A stretch of DNA of 64,000 nt from Magnetospirillum sp. 64-120. GTDB lineage: Bacteria > Pseudomonadota > Alphaproteobacteria > Rhodospirillales > Magnetospirillaceae. The DNA lies in assembly GCA_001898825.1 (NCBI GenBank), contig MKVK01000027.1:23420-87419 (forward strand), given 5' to 3'. The translations under genes and the position numbers were made by a program. Every line of letters begins with the position of its first letter. The first letter of the stretch is position 1. The notes under the pieces are model-generated. The model saw only the letters and a list, made by a program, of their open reading frames with translations, had not been told where the DNA came from and did not search any database. Of this stretch, positions 21,384-30,437 are shown piece after piece.

Positions 21384-23270
21384 ATGAGCGAGGCTCCTTC
21401 CGCTTCCCCGTCCCCAGCCGCCGATCCCGTGCCGGACCCGACGCGATCGGGGGGGAACTTCTTTAAGCAATTTGTCGCCCTGTCGTCGCCTTACTGGAAT
21501 TCAGAAGAAAAGCTGAAGGTCCGGCTGCTGACCTTTTTGTTGGTGACGCTGACCATTTGCCAGGTGGGATCGCCCATTCTGATCAACCTGTGGAGCAAGC
21601 AGCTGTTCAACGCGCTGGAACAGCGCAACCTGGACCAGTTCCTGACCATGATCCTGGCCCTGGCCGGCATCCTGGCCTTCGCCATGGGGGTGACCGCCAC
21701 CCACATGGCGGTCAAGCGCCGCATCCAGGTGGGCTGGCGGCAATGGTTGACCCGGCGTCTGTTGGACAATTGGATGAGCGAAGGGCGCCATTACCAGCTG
21801 ACCTATCTGCCGGGCGAACACGACAATCCCGATGGCCGCATCGCCGAGGATATCCGCAACGCCACCGAATCGGCCATCGACCTGGCCCATTCGCTGTTCT
21901 ACAGCTTCCTGCTGCTGGTCAGCTTCACCCAGATCCTGTGGGTGCTGTCGGGCGTGGTGCAGGTCAAGCTGTTCGGCACGGATTTCGGCGTTCCCGGCCA
22001 CATGGTCTTCATCTCGTTCATCTATGCCGGGGCGGGGACCACGGCGGCGCTGCTGATCGGCCGCCCCTTGGTCAAGGCCGCCAACAAGCGTCAGACCAAC
22101 GAAGCCAATTTCCGTTTCGGTCTGGTGCGTGTGCGCGAAAATTCCGAATCCATCGCGCTGATGCATGGCGAGGCCGACGAACGCCGTCGCCTGCGCAACC
22201 TGTTCACCGGGGTGATCACCGCCTGGGACCGCCAGACTTCGGCGCTGGCCCGGGTGTTCCTGTTTTCCAGCGGCTATTCGGTGCTGGCCACCGGCTTTCC
22301 CATCCTGATCACCGCACCGCGCTACATCACCGGGTCCATCACCCTGGGCGAACTGATGCAGATCGCCCAGGCCTTCCAGCAGATGACGGCGGCGCTGTCC
22401 TGGCCGGTGGACAATTTGTCCAAGGCGGCGGAATGGAAGGCGTCGGTGGAACGCGTGCTGTCCTTGCAAAACGCCCTGGAAACCCTGAACGACGATTTGT
22501 CGTGCCGCGAGAACGGGCGCATCTGCCTGACGCCGACCGACCATCAGGTGTTGGCCTTCCGCGATCTGTGCATCGCCAATCCCGACGGCCGGGTGGTGGT
22601 CAGCGGCCTGAACGCCGAGATCGCCAAGGGCGAGAAAGTGCTGATTTCCGGCGACCCGGTCGGTTCGGTCAAGTTGTTCAAGGTGGTGGCCGGGTTGTGG
22701 CCTTGGGGATCGGGCCGCGTCGACCTGCCGTTTGACGGCGCCATCGCCTTTTTGCCGGAACGCCCCTATATCCCCATCGGGTCGCTGCGGGGCGTGCTGT
22801 CCTATCCCAAGGACCCGGAAACCTATTCCATCGAGGAATATGCCGTCGCCCTGCAGCGCGGTGGCCTGGGCCATCTGGAATCGCGCCTGCGCGAACAGAC
22901 CGCGTGGGAACAGATCCTGACGCCCTCGGAACAGCAGGTCTTGGGCTTCACCCGTTTGTTGCTGCGCCGCCCGGATTGGGTGTTCCTGGAACACGCCACC
23001 TCGTCCCTGTCGCCGCAAAGCGAAGAAGAGATGATGCACATGCTGGAGCAGGAACTGCCCGGCGCCACCGTGCTGACCATCGGTCACAACCCGTCGCTAG
23101 AGGCGTTCCACCAGCGCAAGCTGACCCTGGAAACCACTCTGAACGGCCCGGCCTATTTGCGGGAAACCAGTCTGAAAGCGGTGGAACGCCGCCGGCGCAT
23201 GACCCCCATGGATCTGCGCCATTGGCTGATCCATCCGCTGCGCCGCGCCGGCGAAAAGCCCCGGGACTAG
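21384..23270 (+). CDS. SbmA/YddA-type ABC transporter with degenerate ATPase domain
   Basis: 628 residues. The N-terminal ABC_membrane_2-type transmembrane domain (about 25-340) carries the family signature around HYQLTYLPGEHDNPDGRIAEDIR and ENSESIALMHGE. The C-terminal domain aligns with ABC ATPases (VAGLWPWGSGRV) but has lost key residues: Walker A is GDPVGSVK (423-430) instead of GxxGxGK[S/T]; the signature is LTPSEQQV instead of LSGGEQQR; Walker B ends FLEHATSSLS, with E536 and H537 where D and the catalytic E belong. ATP hydrolysis is doubtful. The frame is intact over the whole length, so this is not simple decay. Related transporters move peptides, cobalamin or very long-chain lipids. 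Confidence 0.85.
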   Translation: MSEAPSASPSPAADPVPDPTRSGGNFFKQFVALSSPYWNSEEKLKVRLLTFLLVTLTICQVGSPILINLWSKQLFNALEQRNLDQFLTMILALAGILAFAMGVTATHMAVKRRIQVGWRQWLTRRLLDNWMSEGRHYQLTYLPGEHDNPDGRIAEDIRNATESAIDLAHSLFYSFLLLVSFTQILWVLSGVVQVKLFGTDFGVPGHMVFISFIYAGAGTTAALLIGRPLVKAANKRQTNEANFRFGLVRVRENSESIALMHGEADERRRLRNLFTGVITAWDRQTSALARVFLFSSGYSVLATGFPILITAPRYITGSITLGELMQIAQAFQQMTAALSWPVDNLSKAAEWKASVERVLSLQNALETLNDDLSCRENGRICLTPTDHQVLAFRDLCIANPDGRVVVSGLNAEIAKGEKVLISGDPVGSVKLFKVVAGLWPWGSGRVDLPFDGAIAFLPERPYIPIGSLRGVLSYPKDPETYSIEEYAVALQRGGLGHLESRLREQTAWEQILTPSEQQVLGFTRLLLRRPDWVFLEHATSSLSPQSEEEMMHMLEQELPGATVLTIGHNPSLEAFHQRKLTLETTLNGPAYLRETSLKAVERRRRMTPMDLRHWLIHPLRRAGEKPRD

Positions 23271-23271
23271 C

Positions 23272-24555
23272 ATGTCTGGCGGCGCCGGCCCCTTGCTGCG
23301 ACAGGCCGCCGGCCAACTGAATGGCGGCGACTTCACCGGCGCCTGGAATTCCTATCTGGCGGCGGCGCAGGCCGAGCCGGGCAACGATCAGGCCTGGCTG
23401 GGCCTGGGGCTGACGGCGCTGTTGCGTCAGGATTGGGCCGCCGTGACCGGGCTGGCGGATCGCCGCCAAGCCATGACCGGCGACGGTTTCGCCTGGTTCC
23501 ATGACGTGCTGACCACTGCCATGGGCTATGGCCTGGGGGCGCTGGTCACCGAGTTGGGCCGCCATCTCGACCCGGCTTCGCCCTATGTGGTGTCGCAAGT
23601 GTACAATGCCGCCTGTACCCGGTTGTTGGCCGACGACGAAGACGGGGCTTTCGTGTTGCTGAACCGGCTGAAGCCCCTGCTGGTCCAGCGCCGAGACAGC
23701 CTGCCCATCGGCCCCCATGACCGTTTCAACATCGCCTGGCGCCAAGCCACCCTGGTCGAAGATGGCGATTACCCAGACAGCCTGGACCCGGCGCTGCTGG
23801 CGGAACGGGCGGCGGCGCTGCCGCCCTTGCGGGTCGTCGGCCGCTGGGGCGACAGCGTTGCCGCCCCCTTTGTGCTGCTGGCCGCCTGCGACGGCAAATA
23901 TCTGGACCGCTTCGGCGCCGGCTATCTGGAATCGGCGGTGCGCATGGGGGCGGGTGCTTTGGTCCACCTGCACGTGGTCGAGGCTTCGGCCGATCAGGTG
24001 GCGGCCTTTTCGGCCCACGCCGAGAATGCGGGCGTTCCCGTTGTCTTAAGCGTCGAGGACGCCAATCCCTGGCGCAGCGGCGCCTATTACGCCTGCGCCC
24101 GTTTCCTGGTGGCCGGACAGGTCAAGACCATGCATGGCGGCCGGCCGCTGATGGCCACCGACATCGACATCCGCCTGACCCGTCCGTTGGCCGAATTGGC
24201 GACGCTGGCCGCGCCTTTCGCCTTTGCGTCCTTCGTCTACGATGCCGGCATGGGGCCGGCCTCGCGCCTGCCGGCGGTGTGGACGTGGTTCGCGGGCAGC
24301 GACGGCGACGCCATGCTGGAAAGCTTGCGCCATGTGATTTTGTCCAAGTTGGACGTGCCCTGGCCCCATAACTGGATGCTGGATCAGGCGGCGCTGATCT
24401 GTGCCCGGCGCTGGCTGCGCAGGACCTGCCCACAGGCCATGACCGGCGAAATCAACCGTTTGGACGGGCGCAATTTCACCGATTTCATGGAATGCCACGG
24501 CGACGAGGACGACAAGGCGGAACTGATCCGCCAAGCCGGCCAAAAGCCGTCATGA
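23272..24555 (+). CDS. TPR-containing protein with glycosyltransferase-like domain
   Basis: A 427-residue soluble protein beginning two bases after the ABC gene stop, so co-expressed with it. Residues 5-60 look like one or two TPR units (GDFTGAWNSYLAAAQAEPGN). From about 190 the fold looks like a nucleotide-sugar transferase: VLLAACDGKYLDRFG, and MATDIDIRLTRPL with a DxD-like pair. No signal peptide or membrane helix. Assignment to a glycosyltransferase is by motif only. The stop overlaps the convergent CrbS-like gene by six bases. Confidence 0.65.
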   Translation: MSGGAGPLLRQAAGQLNGGDFTGAWNSYLAAAQAEPGNDQAWLGLGLTALLRQDWAAVTGLADRRQAMTGDGFAWFHDVLTTAMGYGLGALVTELGRHLDPASPYVVSQVYNAACTRLLADDEDGAFVLLNRLKPLLVQRRDSLPIGPHDRFNIAWRQATLVEDGDYPDSLDPALLAERAAALPPLRVVGRWGDSVAAPFVLLAACDGKYLDRFGAGYLESAVRMGAGALVHLHVVEASADQVAAFSAHAENAGVPVVLSVEDANPWRSGAYYACARFLVAGQVKTMHGGRPLMATDIDIRLTRPLAELATLAAPFAFASFVYDAGMGPASRLPAVWTWFAGSDGDAMLESLRHVILSKLDVPWPHNWMLDQAALICARRWLRRTCPQAMTGEINRLDGRNFTDFMECHGDEDDKAELIRQAGQKPS

Positions 24556-27252
24556 CGGCGGTAGCGCCGGCAAGGTGAACGTGAAGACGGCGCCGCCGTC
24601 GGCCGCGTTTTCCGCCCAGATACGGCCGCCCAGGTGCTCGACGATGGTCTTCGAGATGGCCAGTCCCAGACCGGTTCCCTTGGGCTTGTTGGTCATGGTG
24701 TCGCCCACCTGCAGGAAGCGGTCGAAGACTTTTTCCAAGGAATCCACCGGCAGTCCGGGGCCGTTGTCGGCGACGCGCAGGCGAATGCCGTCGGCCTCGG
24801 CGCTTAAGCTCAGACGCACCCGGCCCTTGGCCGGATCGACGAACTTCACCGCGTTGGACAACAGGTTGATGACCACCTGCATGAACTTGTCGGCGTCGGT
24901 GGCGATCTGGGGCACCTGGGCCAGATCGATGTCCAGCGTCACCTCCTTGTCCTCGAACAAGGCATGGGTGGCGGCGACGCAGTCTTCCACCAGGGCGCGG
25001 GGGCTGGCCGGGGCGATGGTCCAGGCCATGCGCCCCGATTCCAGCTTGGCCATGTCCAGCACCTGATTGATCAGCCGGGTCAGGCGTTCGCTTTCCTTGA
25101 TGACGATGGACAGGAATTCCTGGCGCTGGGCTTCCTCCATGCCTGGATTGTCGAACAGGATTTCGGAAAACGACCGGATCGAGGTCAACGGCGTGCGCAA
25201 TTCGTGGGTGACCGTGGAAATGAAGTCATCCTTCATGCGGTCCAGTTCCTTCAGGCGCGCGTTGGCCTCTTTCAATTCGGCGGTGGCGGCTTCCAGGCGC
25301 TGGGAATAGGCGATGATCTGGCTGGCTTCGTCCAGGATTTCCATCACTTCGTCCAGGCCCACCACCTCGCCCTTGGACACCGAGGCGACCATGACCCGGG
25401 CGGAAGCGGTGCCGATGGCGCCGGCCAGCAAGGTTTCCGCCATGTCCACCAGATCGGAGCCGGCCTCGGTCAGGCGGTCAAGGTCGATGCCACGCTGTTC
25501 GGCCCACTGGGCGAAGGCGCGGTCGGCACGTTCCAGGCCGACGAAACGCACGCACAGCGCCCGCAATTCCGCCACCGAGGCGGTGCCGCGCCAGAACCGT
25601 GATCGTCCATGGGCCGGCCCGGTGGGGCGAAGCGCGTCGACGAACAGCGACGCCTGGATGCGTTCCAGCGCCGTATGGCCGGTCAGCAGCGACACCAGCA
25701 CATAGGCCCCCACATTGGCCAGCATGCTCCACACCAGGGAATGGGTGACCGGCTCCAGCCCCGACAGGCCGAACAGGGCGTAAGGCTTCAGGAACTCGAT
25801 GCCGGCCAGGCCCTGTTCGGCGAATTCCAGCGGCAGCCAGCCGGAACGGGCGAAGTTGGGCAGCAACAGCGTGTAAAGCCAGATGGCGAAGCCGGACAGC
25901 AATCCGGCCATGGCGCCCTTTTCGGTGGCGCCCTTCCACAGGATGCCGCCGATCAGGGCGGGGGCGAACTGGGCGGCGGCGGCGAAACTGGTCAGGCCGA
26001 TGGTGACCAGGGCATAGGAATCGCCGATCAGCCGCACATAGGCGTAACCCAGCAACACCACGGCGGCGATGGTGGCGCGGCGGATGGTCAGCAACAGCCC
26101 CGACAGGTCGGCCCGTTTGGACAAATCCAGCCAACGCAGGCGCAGCAGCAGGGGCATCAGCAAATCGTTGCTGACCATGGTGGCCAGCGCGATGGTTTCA
26201 ACGATGACCATGCTGGCCGCCGCCGACAGGCCGCCCAGGAACACCAGCATGGCCAGGGCTTCGGCGCCCTGGCTCAGCGGCAGGGCCAGCACGTAGAGGT
26301 CGGGCGAAATCTGCTCGCCAAAGGCCATGCGCCCGGCCAGCGCCACCGGCAGCACGAAGATGTTGATGGCTAAAAGGTACAGCGGGAACAGCCACACCAT
26401 GCGGTCCACGTGGCGGCGGTCGGTGTTTTCCACCACGGTGACCTGGAACTGGCGGGGCAGGCAGGTGAAGGCCAGCATGGACAGCACCACCAGGGCGACC
26501 CAATCGCCATAGGCCGAACCCTGGATGGTGAACAGGCGGTGCATGTCGGGGTTTGCGGCGGCTTTTTGGAAGATGTCGGCGAAGCCGTCATGCAAATGAT
26601 AGGTGACGAAGGCCCCCACGGCCAGAAAGGCCACCAGCTTGATCACCGATTCGAAGGCGATGGCCAGCACCATGCCCTGGTGGTGTTCCGAGGCGTCGAT
26701 GTGGCGGGTGCCGAACAAGATGGCGAACGCGGCCAGGAACAAGGCCACCAGCAGCACGGTGTCGCCCAGCACCGGAATGTCGCTGATGGGGGCCGAGGCG
26801 TTGGGCCAGTCCAGCAACGCCGTCAGCGTGGTGGACACCGCCTTCAGCTGCAGCGAGATGTAAGGCATGATGCCGGTCACCGCGATGATGGTGACGATGC
26901 CGCCCAAAACCGTGCTTTTGCCATAACGGGCCGAGATGAAGTCGGCGATCGAGGTGATGCGGTGACTGCGGCCGATATGCACCATCTTGCCGATGATGAC
27001 GCCCGACAGCGCCACCACCAGGGTCGGTCCCAGATAGATGGGTAGAAAAGCCAGCCCGCCTTGGGCGGCGCGGCCGACACTGCCGTAAAAGGTCCATGAG
27101 GTGCAGAACACCGCCATGGACAGCACGTAGGTGGTGGAATTGTTGATGGGGGAACGCCCTTGGGCGGCACGGCGGTCGCCGATCCAGGCGATGGCGAACA
27201 GCACCAGCAGATAGCCGATGGAAACCGCGACGACGACCGGCCCGGAAATCAT
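24550..27252 (-). CDS. CrbS-like sodium:solute symporter/sensor histidine kinase
   Basis: A 900-residue fusion. Residues 1-500 are an SSF (SLC5) symporter with about 13 membrane helices (TTYVLSMAVFCTSWTFYG; RISARYG-like DFISARYGKSTVLGG). A STAC-like linker region (about 545-640) precedes a short coiled coil. The kinase has THELRTPLTSIRSFSEIL (H683), NLLSNAVKF, VADNGPGLP and KGTGLGLAISKTI. CrbS proteins link carboxylate uptake or sensing, often acetate, to control of acetyl-CoA synthetase. It is ATGA-overlapped by the small gene upstream, and the CheY-like protein at 29340-29711 is a possible partner. Confidence 0.9.
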   Translation of the reverse strand: MISGPVVVAVSIGYLLVLFAIAWIGDRRAAQGRSPINNSTTYVLSMAVFCTSWTFYGSVGRAAQGGLAFLPIYLGPTLVVALSGVIIGKMVHIGRSHRITSIADFISARYGKSTVLGGIVTIIAVTGIMPYISLQLKAVSTTLTALLDWPNASAPISDIPVLGDTVLLVALFLAAFAILFGTRHIDASEHHQGMVLAIAFESVIKLVAFLAVGAFVTYHLHDGFADIFQKAAANPDMHRLFTIQGSAYGDWVALVVLSMLAFTCLPRQFQVTVVENTDRRHVDRMVWLFPLYLLAINIFVLPVALAGRMAFGEQISPDLYVLALPLSQGAEALAMLVFLGGLSAAASMVIVETIALATMVSNDLLMPLLLRLRWLDLSKRADLSGLLLTIRRATIAAVVLLGYAYVRLIGDSYALVTIGLTSFAAAAQFAPALIGGILWKGATEKGAMAGLLSGFAIWLYTLLLPNFARSGWLPLEFAEQGLAGIEFLKPYALFGLSGLEPVTHSLVWSMLANVGAYVLVSLLTGHTALERIQASLFVDALRPTGPAHGRSRFWRGTASVAELRALCVRFVGLERADRAFAQWAEQRGIDLDRLTEAGSDLVDMAETLLAGAIGTASARVMVASVSKGEVVGLDEVMEILDEASQIIAYSQRLEAATAELKEANARLKELDRMKDDFISTVTHELRTPLTSIRSFSEILFDNPGMEEAQRQEFLSIVIKESERLTRLINQVLDMAKLESGRMAWTIAPASPRALVEDCVAATHALFEDKEVTLDIDLAQVPQIATDADKFMQVVINLLSNAVKFVDPAKGRVRLSLSAEADGIRLRVADNGPGLPVDSLEKVFDRFLQVGDTMTNKPKGTGLGLAISKTIVEHLGGRIWAENAADGGAVFTFTLPALPPS

Positions 27253-27485
27253 GGCGCGCTCCCGTCGTCATGGGGGCTGCTTTCCACTACCAGGGCCAGG
27301 ATGACGATCAGCACCAGCCAGCCGCCGAACAGCCACAGAACCAGGATGGGAACCCCGCCGATCAGCTGGTCGCGCGAGGCGACGTTCAAAAGCGGCGGCA
27401 GGAACAGCGCCAAACCCAACAAGAAAGCCGCCGCCAGACGTTCCGGCTTGCCGCTGGGCCGGGTCAGGCGCAGCCGCCGGCTCAT
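27249..27485 (-). CDS. Small two-TM membrane protein of the CrbS-like cassette
   Basis: 78 residues: a basic N-terminus (MSRRLRLTRPSGKPER), then two membrane helices around 17-35 and 43-66, and an acidic tail. It overlaps genes on both sides by four bases, so all three are translated together. Small two-helix proteins often accompany symporter proteins; an accessory subunit of the CrbS-like sensor is a reasonable guess but not shown. Confidence 0.7.
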   Translation of the reverse strand: MSRRLRLTRPSGKPERLAAAFLLGLALFLPPLLNVASRDQLIGGVPILVLWLFGGWLVLIVILALVVESSPHDDGSAP

Positions 27486-29326
27486 GTGCCGCCGCCCGCC
27501 GTCAGCCAGTCCAGGCTGGCCCGGCTGACCTGATCCAGGTTGCGCAGTCCCTTGGCGTCCAGCAGCGGCAGCAGCCGGGCCAGGATTTCAGCGGTCATCA
27601 GCGCGTCTGACAGGGCGGAACGATGGGGCAGGGACGGCACCCCCAGACGACCGGCCACCGCTTCCAGCGACAGGTCGTAACCGGGGTCGATCAACGCCGC
27701 CAGGATCATGGTGTCCAACACCGGTTGGCGCAGGGCGACGCCGCTTTCCCCTTGCGCCGCGTCCAGAAACATCAGGTCGAAGGCGACGTTATGGCCGACC
27801 AGCACCGAATCGCGGGTGAAGGTGGCGAATTGCGGCAATACCACCGCCAGCGGCGGCTTGCCCCTGACCATGTGGTCGTCGATGCCGTGATACAGGGTGG
27901 ACGCCGCGGGAATGGGGCGGCCCGGGTCGATCAGCCGTTCGAAGCCGCTTCCCGACTGCACCTTGCCGTGCTCGACGCGCACGGCGCCGATCTGCACCAT
28001 GCGGTCGCCCTGGTCGGGCCTGAGGCCGGTGGTCTCGCAGTCGAAGCCGACATAAGCCAGGTCGGACAACTTGTCGCCGCGCAGGGTGCCGGGGTGCAGA
28101 TGACGTTCCAGCAGGTCCAGGTCATGCACTTCCGGACGGGGCTGGCGTTCGCGGTCGCCCGCCATGAATTGCGGCCGCAGGGGCGGCGGCAGCGGCACCC
28201 GCAGCACCGCCATGTCGCCGGGGCCGCGCTGGCTCCACGGTTCGCAATCGTGGCGTTCCAGCACTTCGCGCAAGCTGTCGACGCCGTCGCCGGCGCCCTG
28301 GTCCAACCACAAATCCACCATGGCGGCGGGGATGGGCTCGCCCTTCCAGGCCAGGTCCAGATAGATGCGGCGATCGGCCAGCAGCGCTTCGAAGTCGAAC
28401 TCGGCCTGGCCGCTGTCGCGGGCCAGCAAACGGGTCATGGTGCCCAGACTTTCCAACAGGGCTTGGCCGTCGCCATGCAGCCACAGGGGGATGCCCACCA
28501 TGTTCAGGCGGATGCGTTCGGCGGCCAGCCGGCGAGCCAGACAATTGAACAGATCCTGGGTGTGCAGGTCGGTGCCCTGGGCCGGCGGGGCCGGTGGGTC
28601 GATTTCGTGTTCCAGGCGTTCCAGGGCGTGGCTCAGCACCAGACATTCCTCGCCCACCACCTGATCGAAGGCGGCGCGTTCCTGGCTGTTCATGTCGGGG
28701 AAGGCGGCCACGGTTTCGGCGGCGGCGCGCAGATTGGCCAGGGGACGGCGCAGGTCGCGCAAAGCCTGGCGGCGGCGGGTGGTGGCGCCTTGGCCGTCAT
28801 TGTCCACGGGCGACAGGGTCAGTACGTAAAAGCCGTCGAACAGACGCAGCTTGGCCCGCAGCATGGTGCCGCCGTCCAAGGTGGCGCTGACGAAGCCGGC
28901 GGCTTCGCCCACCCCCAGACCGGACAGGGCGCGCAACACCGGTTCGGGCGGCAGGATCTGTGACAAGGGCGTGCCGGCTTCGACGGCGTGGCGCCCGGCC
29001 AGGGCGGCGGCGGCCGGGTTGGCGCCGACGACGCGGTGCTGGGCGCTGCGGCAGATCAGGACGGCGCCGGGATATTCCGCCAAAACGGCGCTGGTCCAGG
29101 CCGGATCGTATTCATGTGTGGTCGCAGGGGGCGGCGCGGCCACCGACGGCGGCGGCGGCGTCACCGGGGCGCAGCGGCGCCACAGCATCAGCAGCAGGGC
29201 CAGGGGGACGACGCCGATGCCGGCCACCAGGGGGGCCGGCGCGGGCAGGCGGGACGCCAGGGCGACCAGCAGCACCGACAAAGCGGTGGCGCCGATCAGA
29301 AGGGTGATCCGTGAACGTTCGGTCAT
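27482..29326 (-). CDS. Membrane pseudo-histidine-kinase fused to DEDDh exonuclease
   Basis: 614 residues. Two membrane helices (8-24 and 33-49), a Pro-rich linker, a PAS-like domain (about 75-175), a HisKA-like helix pair where HELRTPL is replaced by RDLRRPL (R190 in place of the phospho-His), a diverged ATPase-like region (about 255-380), and a complete DnaQ-type 3'-5' exonuclease: DCETTGL (D429, E431), GHNVAFDLMFL (D517), HRSALSDA (H568, D574). Nuclease activity is predicted, kinase activity is not. It is ATGA-coupled to the small gene and the CrbS-like gene. DnaQ-like proteins near such sensors are known to me in general terms; this fused form is unusual. Confidence 0.85.
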   Translation of the reverse strand: MTERSRITLLIGATALSVLLVALASRLPAPAPLVAGIGVVPLALLLMLWRRCAPVTPPPPSVAAPPPATTHEYDPAWTSAVLAEYPGAVLICRSAQHRVVGANPAAAALAGRHAVEAGTPLSQILPPEPVLRALSGLGVGEAAGFVSATLDGGTMLRAKLRLFDGFYVLTLSPVDNDGQGATTRRRQALRDLRRPLANLRAAAETVAAFPDMNSQERAAFDQVVGEECLVLSHALERLEHEIDPPAPPAQGTDLHTQDLFNCLARRLAAERIRLNMVGIPLWLHGDGQALLESLGTMTRLLARDSGQAEFDFEALLADRRIYLDLAWKGEPIPAAMVDLWLDQGAGDGVDSLREVLERHDCEPWSQRGPGDMAVLRVPLPPPLRPQFMAGDRERQPRPEVHDLDLLERHLHPGTLRGDKLSDLAYVGFDCETTGLRPDQGDRMVQIGAVRVEHGKVQSGSGFERLIDPGRPIPAASTLYHGIDDHMVRGKPPLAVVLPQFATFTRDSVLVGHNVAFDLMFLDAAQGESGVALRQPVLDTMILAALIDPGYDLSLEAVAGRLGVPSLPHRSALSDALMTAEILARLLPLLDAKGLRNLDQVSRASLDWLTAGGGT

Positions 29327-29339
29327 GGCGACCTCGCGA

Positions 29340-29711
29340 TCAGGGATTGCCCAGGAACGATCGGACCTTGTCGACCACGTCGCGGGTCGAGAAGGGCTTG
29401 GTGACGTATTCGTCGGCGCCCAGCGCCAATCCCTTTTCCCGTTCGGATTCGCGGCCCTTGGCGGTCAGCATGATGATGCGGGTGTCGGCCCAGTCGGGGT
29501 TGGCCCGCACCGTCTGGCAGACGTCGTAGCCGTCGCGCTTGGGCATCATCACGTCCAGCAACACCAAGCCGGGACGGTGCTGGGCGATGGCGGCCAGCGC
29601 CGCTTCGCCGTCGCGCGCCACATGCACGTCGTATCCCACCTGCTTCAGCAGGTACTCAAGCGACAAGACGATGTTGGGTTCATCGTCGACGACCAGCACT
29701 GAACGCGCCAT
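29340..29711 (-). CDS. CheY-like single-domain response regulator
   Basis: 123 residues, a receiver domain only: acidic pair in VVDDEPN, phospho-acceptor Asp in LLDVMMPKRDGYDV, Thr in IIMLTAKG, and Lys in YVTKPF. All catalytic residues are present. No output domain. It lies 13 bases upstream of the pseudo-kinase gene behind GGAGG, so it leads the cassette and may take phosphate from the CrbS-like kinase. In studied CrbS systems the partner has a DNA-binding domain, which this one lacks. Confidence 0.93.
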   Translation of the reverse strand: MARSVLVVDDEPNIVLSLEYLLKQVGYDVHVARDGEAALAAIAQHRPGLVLLDVMMPKRDGYDVCQTVRANPDWADTRIIMLTAKGRESEREKGLALGADEYVTKPFSTRDVVDKVRSFLGNP

Positions 29712-29807
29712 TTCTTGCCTCCGTCAATTTATCACCTTCTCTCCGGGAAGGTTTATTGACCAGCCTAACATGGCAATCATGGTTTGCACATGGGGGCGAA
29801 GGACGGA

Positions 29808-30302
29808 TCAAAGAAGGCCGACTTCTTCCATCTTTTCCTTTAATCGTTCCTCCTTTTTGCGAAGCGCGTCCTCCATCCGTTTGATGCGGCGGTCCAGGTC
29901 CTCGATATTGGCCAGGCGTTCCTCGCGCTTTTTCTTGCTCCAGCCGCCGCTGGTCCGCTTGATGCCCCAGTCGGCGGCGACGAAGAACAGGGCCGAGCCG
30001 CCGACCGCCGCCACCAGCGCCGCCCAGATGCCATAGGAACGGTCGGCGGCCACCACCGCGCCCCAGAAACCGATGCTGACCAGGGACGCGGCGACGATCA
30101 GCAGGGCTCGGCTGGTGCTTTGGTCGTGGCGCATGCGGCGCCGTTCCGCCGAACGCAGGGCGTTGATGATTTCCTCGCGGGCGATGGTCTGCCAGGTGCG
30201 GAACGACATGCCCTTGACCGTGCGGTTGTCGCGGATGGTCTGTTCCAGCTTGCGGACCAAGTAGTCGGCTTGTTGTTCGGGCGTGGGGCCGTCATCGGCC
30301 AT
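29808..30302 (-). CDS. Membrane protein with C-terminal coiled coil, unknown function
   Basis: 164 residues from ATG 30302, which has GGAG six bases upstream; two earlier in-frame ATGs lack a ribosome site. A helical N-terminal region (YLVRKLEQTIRDNRTVKGMSF) is followed by two membrane helices (about 75-115) and a strongly charged coiled coil from about 125 to the end (EDLDRRIKRMEDALRKKEER). No family was recognised. Located between two receiver-domain proteins, so a signalling link is possible. Confidence 0.7.
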   Translation of the reverse strand: MADDGPTPEQQADYLVRKLEQTIRDNRTVKGMSFRTWQTIAREEIINALRSAERRRMRHDQSTSRALLIVAASLVSIGFWGAVVAADRSYGIWAALVAAVGGSALFFVAADWGIKRTSGGWSKKKREERLANIEDLDRRIKRMEDALRKKEERLKEKMEEVGLL

Positions 30303-30367
30303 GGGGCTCTCCGCCATGTTGCGTCGGCCCATGTTAACACCCGGATGGAAGCAGGAAAACTCACCCT

Positions 30368-30416
30368 CCTTCGCCCGGCCGGTGGAGATGACGGCAGATA
30401 CCGGCGCGGGCGAAGG
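30368..30416 (-). terminator. Long hairpin terminator after the degenerate receiver gene
   Basis: Arms 30368-30383 and 30400-30416 pair over 16 bp with a single bulged base; the loop is 16 bases. On the minus strand it is followed within a few bases by a short T run (GAGTTTTCC), so it likely ends the transcript of the gene at 30438-31061. Confidence 0.6.
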
Positions 30417-30437
30417 AAGGAGATGCCCCGAAAGACC

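Noticed and set aside
27482-29326. Gene as the replicative DNA polymerase III epsilon subunit (dnaQ)
   Set aside because: Membrane helices, PAS and pseudo-kinase parts, and the sensor-cassette context do not fit the proofreading subunit.
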